Assembly (NCBI GenBank): GCA_013146195.2
Contig: CM028378.1
Location: 76,227,254-76,291,253 of the forward strand
DNA: 64,000 bases
From: Codonopsis lanceolata
Taxonomy: Eukaryota > Streptophyta > Magnoliopsida > Asterales > Campanulaceae
Reading direction: 5' to 3'
Both the position numbers and the translations under genes were made by a program. This document shows, piece by piece, positions 41,334 to 53,874 of the stretch. The notes below the pieces were generated by a model that was given only the letters and a program-made list of their open reading frames with translations, was not told the DNA's origin and made no database searches. Each line of letters starts with the position of its first letter. Position 1 is the stretch's first letter.

Positions 41334-42294
41334 GACTCCGTTTGTTTCACGGAAAATGACTTCCGGAAAACGTTTTCCTCATTTTCCGGTGTTTGGTAAC
41401 CTTAGGAAAATGCAGTCAACGTAAAAGGTTTTCCGAGTCAACGGAAAATGAAGTTTTTTTCTAAAATGACTTACTTGATTCATTTTCCGTGAAGTCATTT
41501 TCCAAATGTTCAAGCACCCTCCGTCCCTTTCACAATTGCACATATTTACTTACACACACAATATTTCACTCAACAAATAAATTGTTTAGAAATATAAATA
41601 AAGTTTGTGCATACTATTTATAAATTATAATTTTAATAAATGCTTACTACGTTCTAAAATTAGTGTCACCTACATTATTTAGGGACATCCTAACCATTGT
41701 CAATTTTCTATTTTAAAACGTTTTTTTTTTCATATCAATTATCAAAAAAAATTATTTGTAATTGCAAGATTGAAAAAATATAGACATTGATTTGACACCA
41801 CTAATGATAAATTGACGGTTAATAAAGAAAAATTACTTAAAGTTCAACACTATTTTATATTCAATATGTGCATTAATATTATAATATATATTTTTTGTAT
41901 TTATTAATATATAGTTTTCTGTAACATTTTCTAGAGACATCCTAAACATTGTCTATTTTCTATTTTAAAACATTTTTTTTCCATATCAATTATCAAAAAA
42001 ATTATTTGTAATTGTGAGATTAAAAAAAGATGGATCTTATTAAAAAAAGATGGTCCTTATTGATTTTCTATGGACATCTTAAACATTATTTATTTTCTAT
42101 TTTATTTTTGTATTTACTCATATATTGTTTTCCGTCAGAACATTTTCCCGTGTTTCGCCAAACACCCGTAAATGTTTTTCGACATATTTTCAAAAGATTT
42201 ACCAAACACCTGAAAATGAAATCTTTTGATTTTCCGGAAATCATTTTCCAGAAATCATTTTCTGGAAATGATTTTCCGTGAAACAAACGGAGCC
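41334..42294. mobile_element. Tourist-like (PIF/Harbinger) non-autonomous element, 961 bp
   Basis: Starts GACTCCGTTTGTTTCACGGA and ends TCCGTGAAACAAACGGAGCC, long inverted repeats of about 60 bp continuing as AAATGACTTCCGGAAAA. TAA flanks both sides (41331-41333, 42295-42297), the usual Harbinger target. The inside has direct repeats of about 110 bp (41675-41790, 41927-42035, partial 42064-42110) sharing GGACATCCTAA.CATTGTC and CATATCAATTATCAAAAAAA. No transposase. Confidence 0.93.
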
Positions 42295-42539
42295 TAATTG
42301 ACTGTTCATAATATTAATTGTAGGGGATGACTTTGTAATAGAGAAAGAAAAAATAGTGAGTTAAAAATGAATAACTACTCACACATGTAAATGTGAGAGT
42401 GAATCTCAACCGTTAAATTTCTTAAGATAATTTAATCTCAACCTCTGAATAGTCCTAATCAATTATCTATCTATTTTATAATATTGATTACGATTTTTTT
42501 TTTTTGGTGAATTATAAAAAAGTAGATTGTAAATTTTTC

Positions 42540-42960
42540 TGGTAATTTTAAAAAGGTAGAATGTAGGGTTAAGATCGTGATGAACAGCTACGTGAGTGAC
42601 GGCCCGCACAATTTGCTGTAGAGGATACCGCTGCTCTGTTAAGCCAGCCTATGGGCCAGGTACCTCCCCCCGGCGAGGATGGATCTTCCATCCATATATG
42701 CCTTCGGCCAAACGGTATCCAACTCGAGCTCTGGTTGAGAAACCGTGGTCTGCCAACGGTTGAGAAACCGTGGATTGCTGAAGTTCCTTTCGAACTCCGC
42801 CAACTGCGAGCCTTTAGAGCCCGACTCATTATAGCCTCCAGCCCAACCACTACTCTTAACCCTTCAAGTCTCCTTAATGCCCCCACTTGGGTTATAAGCC
42901 CATGTTACTGAGCTCGGCGATCCAGCATTCTTTGACCCAGGTTTATAAAGAATTGATTCA
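42540..42960. other. GC-rich island of unknown nature
   Basis: About 400 bp clearly richer in G and C than its surroundings, with CCCCCCGGCGAGG and two adjacent copies of GGTTGAGAAACCGTGG about 26 bp apart (42732, 42758). Frames are open on both strands (42651-42911 plus; 42886-42569 minus), as expected from composition, and neither looks like a known protein. On the minus strand ATCCCACATCGTGCA then TTTATAAACC (42983-42940) resembles the promoter part of TRIM or copia LTRs, so an LTR fragment is my best guess. Confidence 0.4.
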
Positions 42961-43011
42961 CTTTGTAAATGCACGATGTGGGATGATGCAAGGCTGCAAG
43001 CATTCTTTGTA

Positions 43012-43033
43012 GAGAGAGAGAGAGAGAGAGAGT
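43012..43033 (+). repeat. GA microsatellite
   Basis: A pure GA run of about 20 bases. Confidence 0.95.
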
Positions 43034-44208
43034 AGTTTGTTTCCTTCATTAGTTTCATATATTTCTACCTTTTCTTTTGGGTGCCAAAATGCTTGGAAAA
43101 GGGTTAGAGAGGGGGAGAATTTCGTGAGAGATGGGTGAGAAAGAAAGAGAGGGATGGGGTTAGTGGTGGTGGAGAAGGTATGGTTTTGATGGAGCCCAAA
43201 TCGCACCAAAAATAGAAACCATTGAACCCCCCAAATGCAATGATGGGCAAACTACTGGGGAGTAATCACTATCAGTTACTCCATTGGAGAGGGAGAAAGA
43301 AAGAAAAGGGCTTCATCTTCATCAGATTTCAGGTGCTCTTCTATAATTTCTTAGTTTAATTATCCAATAAGATGATTAACTTTTGATTGATTTGTCTTGA
43401 ATTTTGTGTTTAGATTCAACTCAAAGTTAACTATTCCATCCGCTCAGAGGGATGCTCTGATATTTTGTTGTCAATTTTACCAGTTTTCGAATGGATATTT
43501 GACGGATGTCAATTGGGTGTTTGGGTTAGGTATAATGGATCATAGCCTAACCCAAACATATCCATTAACATCCAATTGCTACCCCTAGTTGGAGGTGTTG
43601 TCCAATGATTATAAATTTGATAACTACAAATCTATGAATCTTGTTACCAAAATTTATTTTATTTGTTTATTAAATGAAAGGCAAGAGAGCTGAGTGACAT
43701 TGAAATATTGAATAGATATCTCATTGATTAGTGCGAACAAAATTGTATTTCAAATCTAGAGAAAGTAACTTCTCTTCTCAAGTCTCATGGCTTGAGCCCA
43801 CTCTTGTTGCTTGGTTGTTTGCTGCTCATATTAGTTCTTTTCTTTTTTTTATTTTTTATTTTTTATATATATATTTTGATGCCTATAGAAACATTTGCGT
43901 TTTTGTTGTTTTGTTGTTGTTTTTTAATTGTTTTTCCTTCTACATTGTGAGCGCGTCCTCATCGTCATTTTGGTGTAAACTTTGTAGTAGTCCTGTGATT
44001 TATATGTGATTTCAATGCTAACTTGACTTATAGAACTCATGACTCAAGTGTTGAATTTGGAAGAAGACCGACTAAGAGAATCATCGTCTCAAATGACCAT
44101 ATCTACAAGCTATAAGAAAGTAAAAGAGAAAGATATTATTGTATTAATAAAGCCTTTAAACTAAAACCTATTATTTGAAGTAGCAGTTGAAATTACCGGC
44201 TGATATTG
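43034..44208. other. intergenic, no gene seen
   Basis: Purine-rich around 43095-43170 and 43280-43315. A hairpin lies at about 43490-43590 (TTTGGGTTAGG against CCTAACCCAAA, with GGATGTCAATTGG against CCAATTG outside), ending GCTACCCCTAG like a hAT-type MITE terminus. Small frames at 43397 and 43731 have no resemblance to known proteins. Confidence 0.5.
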
Positions 44209-44754
44209 TCAGATTATAATAGCGGAAGTAATTGCAAGTCGAAGAAACTCGGGGACATCGTGCAAGGCCTCTGTTAATAGCCTGTCCAAGTGCTTTTTGC
44301 ATGAATAAGATAATTTTATATAAAGTGCCAACAATAAGTCGATGAAAAAATTAGCTACTCCATTGACCAAGGCGGCATCTTTACTCCCAAGCCCGGATCC
44401 GAACACCAGGATCAAACCAAGGGGTATGTTTTGTAAAGCAATGATTTCCGTGCATATCATCATTGGAACCACACTGTTTTGGCTTTGTAAGAATCTAAGT
44501 TGACATTGCAGATTGACGTACGTGAAAATATTGGGTACGGAGAAATGCACTAAAAGTTCAGCTTGTGCTGATTTATGTGGATCTTGTCCTTGTAATGCGA
44601 GACTATGTCCTGCATATGCCCAAATACATGCTAGAGGAATACTGATTAGTAGAAGAACCAAAGTTGTTCGGTGCATGTGTATACCGAGCATATGGTACTG
44701 CTTTGCTCCATAAGATTGACCACATAATGTATCTAATACACTTGCGCTTCCAAT
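44209..44754 (-). pseudogene. MATE (DETOXIFICATION-type) transporter exon fragment
   Basis: An acceptor-like GTATAG precedes 44754, and the frame reads GSASVLDTLCGQSYGAKQYH then MLGIHMHRTTLVLLLI, the conserved second-exon start of plant MATE carriers. Hydrophobic helices, QCQLRFLQSQNSVVPMM, the GLGSKDAALVNGVANF segment and HDVPEFLRLAI follow. About 182 of the usual 480 residues are present. The frame stops in the helix that normally continues after LRLAI.SA, and no N- or C-terminal exons are visible nearby. Intact relatives export organic compounds or metal chelates by proton antiport. It is a truncated relic, or part of a gene whose remainder was lost. Confidence 0.85.
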
Positions 44755-45336
44755 CTATACGCTTGAAGGAAATGAGTAAATCTTAAGAATTCTTAGAAAA
44801 TAATATATGGGCAAAAATAACCCTACATTTAATTAACCACTCAAAATATATTACGGACAAACTCAAAATTTGTTATGGGTTAATCAATTTTAGACCAAAA
44901 TAGCCCTACATCTAAATAAACCACTCAACATCAATTAAAGTAAACAAGTACACTCAAGTAAACAAATTTATCACTTGACTAAATAGTACAATATGAAAAT
45001 GGGTATTTTAGTTTTAGTACATAAAAAAATAATACTCCATGTGACTTTTGTTAAGGAGCCTAGCATCCCACATTGAAAAAGGATTCATCCACAAGTGATT
45101 GAGACTAACTTTGAGTCCTGTTGAGTTGAGCAGAGCATTAACAAAGAAAAGTGATGGCAAAATTGCAAATGTGGCTTCTGACCCTTAATAGCTACTTTGA
45201 TATAGTACATAAATTTACTCCATATTCATAGCATCGAAGGTCATCGTTGATAAACACCAATGTTACAAATAATACCAACAACTTGTATCTAAATTAAGGA
45301 TTATCTGTGGCTTGTCAACTCTCAGAAGGAATGTCT

Positions 45337-46333
45337 TCAAAGGTAGTCTGGACTCCAACCAGTATTGAGTGGCAAGCTATCACCTTGAAGCATTATGACA
45401 ACTTCTAACATCCTAGGACGTTCATCGATCTATGTGTGCAGCGCTGAGACACCTTTGTTAGCCGCTCTACACGTTTTTCAGCATAATTACCCAGCAGATC
45501 CACATCAACCAGTTGGTGCAGCTTCCTTTCCATCACAAGTCCTTTTACCTGAAAATTTCGAAATAGTAGTCATTGCCAAAAGGGCTGGAAACATTTATCA
45601 CATTGCGAAGGACAATTTACAACAACAATAAAACATCTTGCTGGGAAGCTTTATTAAGGGAAAAACAACAATAGGAGAATGATTTGGAGAGAAAAAGATG
45701 TGTTCACCAATGCAACTTGAGGATGAGATAAACTTTTTATAGTTTGTAGTAAATGAGTTTACTTTTGTCCGAAGATGGAATTTACGAATTGTTCATAAAT
45801 TCATAAATGGCTCAAGATGAATTCCCAGGGTAAAATGTACACACAAATCACCGGCCGAGAGGCAAATTCCCATCAGAAAGTTTATCCATGGTCAGCTAGT
45901 GGGGTTGGTCCGTATTGGGTCTGGGAGTGGTATCTTATTCCTATTTTAGAAGACTCGTTTCAAAAAGCTTTGGAAACACAATCAAAATAACAGAAATTTA
46001 AGAAAATGACATAGCATATGCAAAGTGGTGAATGTCTACCCAATCCAGCATCATGACATTGTCATCATTGGCACCTCAAAGAAGATCAAATGCCCCCTGT
46101 CCAGAGATGAGCTCCAGAACCATCAAACCGTACCCAAAAACATCGTTCTTCAATGAACACTTTCCAGTGGAGAGGTACTCAGGAGTTAGGTACACACTTT
46201 CAAAAAAATGCTTGCAGCTTTAACATTTCCATGAACAATATAATCATCATGCAGAGAAGCAAGGCCCCTTGTAGATCCCATTGCAATTCGCCTTCTTCTC
46301 CGCCAATCCAGAGGAGACTTGCCCCTCACGACA
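45337..46333 (-). pseudogene. SERK-like receptor-kinase pseudogene (kinase part only)
   Basis: Two exon-like pieces keep splice borders (46333-46040; 45548-45337). The first reads KSPLDWRRRRRIAMGSTRGL, ASLHDDYIVHGNVKAASI, then jumps to YLTPEYLSTGKCSLKNDVFG and YGLMVLELISGQGAFDL, a stop, and DDNVMMLDW. The second reads VKGLVMERKLHQLVDVDLL, and after one missing base ERPRMLEVVIMLQGD. These follow the BAK1/SERK kinase domain. The His-Arg-Asp of the catalytic loop reads HGN, and about 40 residues including the Asp-Phe-Gly and activation loop are deleted. No ectodomain exons are visible. Dead copy. Confidence 0.88.
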
Positions 46334-49069
46334 CTATAATAGTGTCAATCAGTAGTGAGAAATGATCATACAAATTGCTTTAAACTTAATTATAACAAGG
46401 AATCACAAATATAAAGATAAACCATATAATGAGGCCAGTAAAGAATACCTCTAAGACACGAAGCAACACTACCATTACCCATATAGGGATGAACAAGCAT
46501 TAGTTCAGTACGCATCGAGCAAAAACCTCGTCCTCGTAATTAGTATTATTCAATGCTAAACCTCTATAAATAGTTTAAGTCTCCAGTAAGATGTAAAGCA
46601 TGAAAGAAATGAAAACAACCCCTTAATTTTCAAGCAGCTCCTTCAATCTAACTCAGTATGACCAAGGCAGCCTCATTATCAGAGACCAAAAACCAGGAAG
46701 GTGTTAGCTGCAAACTCAACACTAAATCTCAATACTTGTCCATTAGGGCAAGCATAGATTTCAATATACTATTGGGTGAAGTTATGGGTGAAAAATTTGT
46801 ATTTTTTTCCCGACTTTTATAGCAAATAAAACTACTATTAGAACTTATACAAGGAACCATACATATTAACAAAATGCTAAAGTTCTTTTTTTCTTTTCTT
46901 TTTTGGTTCATTTGATCCGCAGAAGAAATAAATTTTATTAATACGTATTACATAACATGATACACCTCAAAACAGTTAAATCAAACAACTATTTCATGCT
47001 CGGTACCTAAGATTCCAAGTTATATTCTCTTTCTCTTACTCTTTTCTTTACTTATGTAGTAACCTTGCCTGCTAAATAAAGCATCAAAAGCATGCCCTTA
47101 AAATACATAATGGGCGCAGCTTGTCAGGATTTCAGTCATCTATCCATCCAGAAGAAAACACAAAGGAAGCAACCTGAAACCTTCATAACTTTGCATAGGT
47201 AATTACCACATAAAAAATCCAGCTTCTCTACAAGCTTGATCCAGTTGTCTAACAACTTTAACAAAAAATTGTATATACACTAACCAGCACAATAGAGCAC
47301 TTTCGTTCGTTTGTTTGTTTGTTTTTTGATCCACAGAGGAACAAAGTTAAAGGCCGAGCATAAAGAAGAGGAGAATAACAGCATTACAATATGAACCAGT
47401 AGCAGGACATAACTGGCTGAAACAGAGGGAATGGGTACAGGAAGACGATGCAATCCAAACACCTAGCAACACAGGCATCCCTAAATATAGACAAATATTT
47501 GCAGCCTAGAGGACTACGACAGCAAGTAAATGATTATCCGAGGAGTGACAATTTCCGATATTAACCACAACAAATATAGCACAATTCACAAACAATATTA
47601 CTGTTATCCCCTTAAATATACCAGTCTTGTAGCTGATAAGAATACAACTATGCATGAGCCCCAATTTTGCCACCAAGCTGTAGCAAAACTATCCCTGTGT
47701 AGCCCCAACTTTGCCAATACATCAGCAACTACACAATAATATTTCCTTAGACAATAGCAGAACAATCAAGTCTACTTCAAATTTAGACAGGAATCAGAAA
47801 GCATCAATCTTGCTTAGGGCAAGCTTCTCAAGTCCAACTCAAACAAAATATTAATCAAAAGATTATGCATTAACAACAAGGTTTCGATTCAAAAAATAAA
47901 ATGACAGAACAGAGTAGTGAGAATTACAAATAAGAATGCATTTTTGCACAAAGAACAATCAGATTGAGAAAAGAAATAGATAAATTGATGATTATACACT
48001 AACCAATCTGCATCCAACAATAAGATTAGCCCATTTCCACGTAACATAGGGCTAGGCTATGTATATTAGGAAAAAGAAGTTCCACTCTTGCTAACTGGTA
48101 AATCTTTTAGTCTGTTGGTACGAATTTGATTTTAACATTAACACACAAGGGAGCTCTTATAGACAGGATTCTGCACAAAAAAGCATGTTCATGCTACGGG
48201 TTTATTGCCCTTCGATTCCTCAAATGTTGGTCACTACCAGATGCAATGAGGCGAAGAGCATTGCTCTGCAGAATATCCTTGTTGCCCTCACTTCACGGAG
48301 CTAAATGAAGTGGCAGCAATGCACCCGATCTAGTTTAAGGCTTACGCTTACCTCATGACCCTAAGCTTCACAAGAAACCTCTTGTAGTTGAAGTCCGTGC
48401 TGGTAGTTGATCTACCTTAGCGCCATTTTTTGATATGAATAAGCCTATTATATTTGTTAAGCAAGATCTACAGAAGAATGTACAGCTAACACAAATAAAC
48501 GTCGTAACCCTAGTAGTGAATTTTCTTAATTAATGAAGAGAAATGTTCTTAACAAAATACGCAGACTAACATCACAATTCTGTGATGCCTAACATATGTT
48601 GAGACATTAAACGCACATCGGGTAATATCAAGCCTAGCAAACAAGTAATAAAGATCGTGGGGCCACTTTCACAAGCTAATTGGTTAGAAATGGACCCCAG
48701 ACTTGTAAATGGTATCCGATCATACACATTTTCAGATGGAAGAAAAGAGATGAACACAATCAATTGAAATGATTATTTGGCATTTTCCAAAATGGTCAAT
48801 AGTAAGAGTAGTAGTGTTATCCCCTGTTGAATTTCTCAACTGTTATCATGAGTATCTAACTGTTAATAGTGTATACAAAATGTACATACCATACTACACT
48901 TTCTAAGCACATGTTAATTGTTTTGTTTAAGCAAAACAAATTAAAAATAGAAAAATAGAAAGTGCACAAAAAAGCCCTCCAATCTCCATGAATATCTGTA
49001 ACTGCCATATCAGGGAAGCTCTTCTAGCTGAAACTATGTACATATTACTCGATGTTATCGCCTGTTGAT
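46334..49069. other. intergenic, no gene seen
   Basis: 2.7 kb of AT-rich sequence between the kinase pseudogene and the ankyrin gene. I looked for missing kinase exons, ectodomain LRRs and tRNA-like cloverleafs and recognised none. Open frames (for example 46911-46729 and 47462-47280, minus) are short and low-complexity. The right end should include the 3' UTR of the ankyrin gene. Confidence 0.5.
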
Positions 49070-51657
49070 CTAATAAAGCATCTCTTTACTTTCTCGATGG
49101 AAAATTCCTGAACCATAAGTTAAATGTATCATGTCGTACAATAAAGGGTACTGAAGAAGTGCAAATAATGTTATTGGAATACAAGCAGTTAGTGCCATTG
49201 GTATGACAATCCATGCCAATTGATGGCCAAGTACAATGAAGAAGCTTGCGCTGAAAGCTGCAAGCATTGACACTATAGAGAAGAAAAGGGTCGTAAGTCC
49301 GATAATTAGTCTCTTTGGTAATGTCTCTAGGAAATCTTCTTCTGCGTAACGTGAAGTAAGAATAGATAAAAACATCAATATAGAAGTAACCGAGGAGAAC
49401 AAAGCAAGTGCATCTGATATGGCAAAAATGCTGAATGATTTGTATTCAAGGAAAATTGGGGTTCCGCTATTACTGTTATTTCCTCCCGGCACGGTAAATA
49501 TTGCAGCGAACATTACCGTGGTGATAAGTGTTGCAAGGAGCATGCAAGAGGTTGCCGTGTCCTTCATCCACCTCTCGCCTCCTTCCACTAATCCCTTGTG
49601 CTCCTCGGTGAATAGCATTCGAGGCGTACGACCTTCTGTGTCTCTCATCTCTTTGTACAATGGTTGAACATTCTTCTCCACTTCCTTGAGTATTGTTTTA
49701 AAAAAAAAAAGAAGTTTTACAACTTTTGAATCAGTACTAATCGAGAAAGAAGTTGAGGTGAGGAATGCGTGCAAACCTTGAACCACAATAGTTCTAATTG
49801 CATTTGAAGGGCAGCACCGGAAACAATGTTGAGTCGATTGAAAGGAGCCAATCTTCCGGCCAAGTGTAGCATGTTTCTATTATTTGCATCCGTATAAGAA
49901 GCAATCATATCTTTAAGTGCTCCTATGTCGTATATCAGTTTGAAAATCTTTTCCTGTCGATGCATAACTGCAACATGAAAAACGCTTCGACTTTCCTCAT
50001 CAACTTTCCAAATTAGATCAGGATACGAGTGAAGAAGCTCAAAAATAAACTCAAAGTTTCCACATTCTGCAGCAACAAATAAAGGTCGTGAAGGGCCTCT
50101 AAGTCTATCTCCGATTTCTGAGTCATCCAGTTGCAAAAATTGTTCCCATAGACATTTCAGCAAATCTAGCGCTTGCGTGTTTATTAACTTTTTCCCGGAA
50201 AATGCTGAAGGCTTTCTTGCTAGAACATGAAGGGCTGTCTCCCCACCTGAATCCCTTTCAGTGGCTAAGTTTGGTTGCTGCTGAAGTATTTGCAGGGCAA
50301 CATCTATCAAATAATAGAATGTTAGAACTGGTTTATTGATTATACAAGTATGTTACATTTATGAGCTTGAAATTGGGAAGATCAAGAGATAGAATTTTTT
50401 TAAAAAGCATTTATAATCTTACCATATAAATCAGAACTGATGGTAGCTATAAGTAGAGCAGTGTAATCCTGTTTTGTAAGGAATTCATTGGTCACATTGT
50501 AGAGAAACCACACCATATCCCTATGACCTAACAAGGCAGCCATGTGAAGTGGGGTCACGCCTGTTGCTCCCCCGTATCCCTGGCAAGTCTCTGTTCTTTT
50601 CGACCATCACCTCTGCAATCATGGTAACTCCTGAAGCAACAGCAAAGCAAAGAGCCGTGTTATCGTGCTTGTTTAAAAGTTCCAAGTCTCTTTTGTCCAT
50701 CAATTTGACCAACTCTTTGACAAATTTGGTCTGTTTAGCCCCAGCTGCAATGTGAAGAGCTGTTTCCCACCCTTTGGTGATCCTCGTAGTAGGTGCATGT
50801 GGATGCATTTCAATGAAGGATTTAGCCTTCTCCCAATCGCCTTTGAGTGCTGCTTGATATAGAGGCACATACATGGCAAGACCTTTGGTGGGTTTACTCC
50901 CTGCGAGAAATTACATGAACACAAGAATCTTATGAGGAATTTGTGAAACTAGTCATGATCACTTGTTGAGGCATAACTAATATTGTTTAAGTTCTGCATG
51001 TTGGGTTCAACACTCAGCCGTTTTAGGACTAGTGTTCTGGAACAGTTTCATCTAATCCTAGCAAATATAAATTCTGGTAAATCAGGTTGGGAATATCTGG
51101 TCTTCCTAAAACTGGTTAGGTGCCTGCCGAATCCTTGCATGTTTGTTCCAACTAGTTACGGCACTTGGTTATCCCTAGAGCTTTGGAGCTCACCCATAGT
51201 TTACCATTTCAGGTTGGAGTTTCTTGCTGCTGGCGATCAACTTGAATGAAATTGTGAAAGTATACTAAGTTCAAAGATTGAACATTTCCTCTTTGCAAGA
51301 ACTAAAATGAAGAACTTTTTTCAGGAACAGAGGGTACCTACTTGGAACTGATCGGTGTTGCATTGGCAATGAGACATTGGCAGGCCTAATTGAAGTACTT
51401 TGTTGATGAACGTTGTTGTCGGGCACTGTGGCACAGACTGAACCTTCATTACTGACAGCAGGATCACGATGATCATCTATAGCAAGTTTGATCTCCTGCA
51501 TACAACTGCTTGTGAAATGGAGAGTTATACGAGACCCATCAACAGGTGTAGAAGTTGTGGTCCCAGAACCATATGTCGAGTTTGGATCGGAATATCGTTC
51601 TGGGAAGCATGAAGAGAGTGAGAGAGTTGGTCCCAATTGGTATGTGCTGCTGCTCAT
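49070..51657 (-). CDS. ankyrin-repeat protein with PGG membrane domain (ACD6/ITN1-like), 4 exons, one frame break
   Basis: Exons 51657-51342, 50900-50423, 50303-49777 and 49684-49070, with GT-AG borders and matching phases, give about 644 residues. The first 105 residues are Ser/Thr-rich and probably disordered. Exons 2-3 hold ankyrin repeats (WETALHIAAGA, NTALCFAVASG, VTPLHMAALLGH, ETALHVLAR, RPLFVAAECGN, RSVFHVAVMHR, NMLHLAGRLAP). Exon 4 opens with EVEKNVQPLYKEMRD, then the PGG domain (RWMKDTATSCMLLATLI, VPGGNN) and four predicted membrane helices. Relatives sit in membranes and act in salt, salicylate or cell-death signalling; the role here is inferred. The C-run 50569-50573 has one base too many: removing it joins the two parts of exon 2 in one frame. 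The exon 4 acceptor is AAG rather than the commoner CAG. Confidence 0.92.
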
Positions 51658-53870
51658 TCTTAAGGTAATTCCTTCCCTAACCAGAAAGTGTTTAGTATAG
51701 CTGAAAATGGTTATGTACGTCTGACTTTTGTAAATTGCAGTAAAGGAAGCAAAGACGGATTGGTGTTAAATAAGAAAGCAAAGTCAAGTCAATGAGAAAG
51801 ATGGGCAGAAGCTTCCTAATGAGTTGAGAAATTATTCATTGATATTTTAGACCACGTATTAGCAAGCCACCAGAGAGGCGGGGGGAGAAGGAGGTTGTGA
51901 GAAACCCGTTTCGAAACTATCAAAAGCCGATGCTCGAGATAACTGAAATTAATTGAAGAAAGAAGGTTAGCTAGAACTAGAGATAAGTGAAATTGGAGAA
52001 AACCAACGATCTCTAGCTCAACTAGTACTGTTTACGTCTCTAAACGGATAGGTTAGGTGTAGAAGTTTCACTAGAGTTACTACTCTCAATGGAGACGTCA
52101 ACCAGTAATGAATCGTCGTTGTTTAAGCTATACTAAAGACATCTCCAAACGCTTAGATCGAACTTGTTTTAAAAATCGAGAGATGTAAAAGAACAAAAAT
52201 GAAATTGGATAAAGAAATCACCAAATGCGTAGATCGAACTTGTTTTATCTTTGTCTCGGATTCGAGCTATGTGAATATATTTTTGTTAAAACCTATATAT
52301 TGAAATTGGATAAAAGAAATGGGTTGGCTAGAACTATAAGAGCTAAAACAACAAAGGTGCTCAACATGGTGCTTAAGGGATTCTCGTGGATTATACAAAA
52401 CATCAAGGGAGCATAAAGGTTGCTTAAAACCAAAATGACGTAGCTTTGCCAAAAATCTCATCCTTGCCTCCTTTCCACGTGTCCAAAAGGTAGTGGATCA
52501 TATTATTTTTCCACCATAACATTTTTTAATCAATTTTCAGCCATAAAAAAGTTTTTTTTCCTCAATTCAAGTATACATTTTCCCCTATAAATAGAGATTT
52601 TGTTTGTTTCATTTGGATATCGAATTTTTTTAACGATTTTTTTAGGTTTTTGGCTATTTTTCTCTATTCCATCTCTTTAAATTTAATTTTTAATTAATAT
52701 TTAATATTGCTATTAAATATTTAGATATTAATTATTTATTTATTACTAATTTAAAAAATATTTGTATTATTTCAAATATATTAATTTAAGAAATATTTAA
52801 TAAAATTTTATGAACAAAATTATTGGTTTATATAAATAAGATATAAAAATATTAAATTAATGAAAATAAAGATGATTGGGTATGTAAAAATATTGAAGTT
52901 TGTGTATTGCTGAAAAAGTATTTTTGTTGGGCAATTTAAATAAAGAGCTTAATGATATTTTTATAATAAAATAAAAAATGATAGAGGTTAGCTTCGTAAG
53001 TAGAAAACTTTGTTGTACATGTTCTAATGGAGACACCTGGAAACATCTTGGAAATTGATATTGTGGAAAAGTGTGTATCCCACCCCATTTGTCAAAAGGC
53101 CATTTGTGCATATGTGAATGCATGTTGTCTTCATTAAAAGTCCTTTTGTTTTCATTGGTGTTGACATTACCTACATCCAAACTGTACTCTACAATAATAT
53201 CAATTGATTTGAAGACATTTCTTCTCTTTCATTAAAATTATTGGCCCACAAAAATTCGAGATTTCAATTGTCTTCTCGATTTCATTCTCGATAAATGTTG
53301 GGATCCGACGAATCGGGATCTTGATAGCTCGGGAGTTAAAAATTTCGTAATTCCGATTATAATATTTATGAACAATATTTTCTGATACTATTTTTTTTTT
53401 CAAATATCTCTATCATGATTAAGATTTAAGACTGTATATTTACAAGTATACTTGAATATTTACTTAATGGTAGGTATTGTTGAATATGTCATTATGGACA
53501 AAATGCACCTCTCACTCGTAGGAAAAAAACCGCACTAAGTGCAGGAACGTGATAGATAAAAAAACTACAACATTGTGAAAATAAATTTAACAAACACCAT
53601 TAAATAATTTTAGCAAACACAAAATAGATATCGTTTAACACTCACAATATTTATAAAAAAAATAAAAATTATTCAGGACAGGTCAGGATTTGGGAATGCC
53701 GACGGGATTGATAATTATCTCGAATACCGTCCTGAAATAAGTTGGGACGAGAAAAATCCCGACAAAATTGAGATCGGGATTTGTCGGAACAGGAACGGGA
53801 TCGGGTCGGGTGTCGGGACGGGTTGGGAAAAATGAGACTTTTGTCGACCCTACTTAATACAATACTTTTT
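51658..53870. other. upstream of the ankyrin gene; intergenic
   Basis: The ankyrin gene promoter should lie just right of 51657. AGATCGAACTTGTTTTA occurs twice (52156, 52221), and GAAATTGGATAAA twice. From 52600 the sequence is very AT-rich. At 53690-53850 repeated CGGGA/GTCGGGAC words end GTCGACCCTAC, similar to the ends of some hAT-type MITEs, but no opposite end was found. No gene recognised. Confidence 0.45.
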
Positions 53871-53874
53871 AAAT

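Noticed and set aside
42569..42911. Opposed long frames in the GC-rich island
   Set aside because: Open on both strands at the same place, as expected from low stop-codon frequency in GC-rich sequence; no motif.
49419..49667. Plus-strand frame inside the ankyrin gene
   Set aside because: Complement of the PGG-domain exon.
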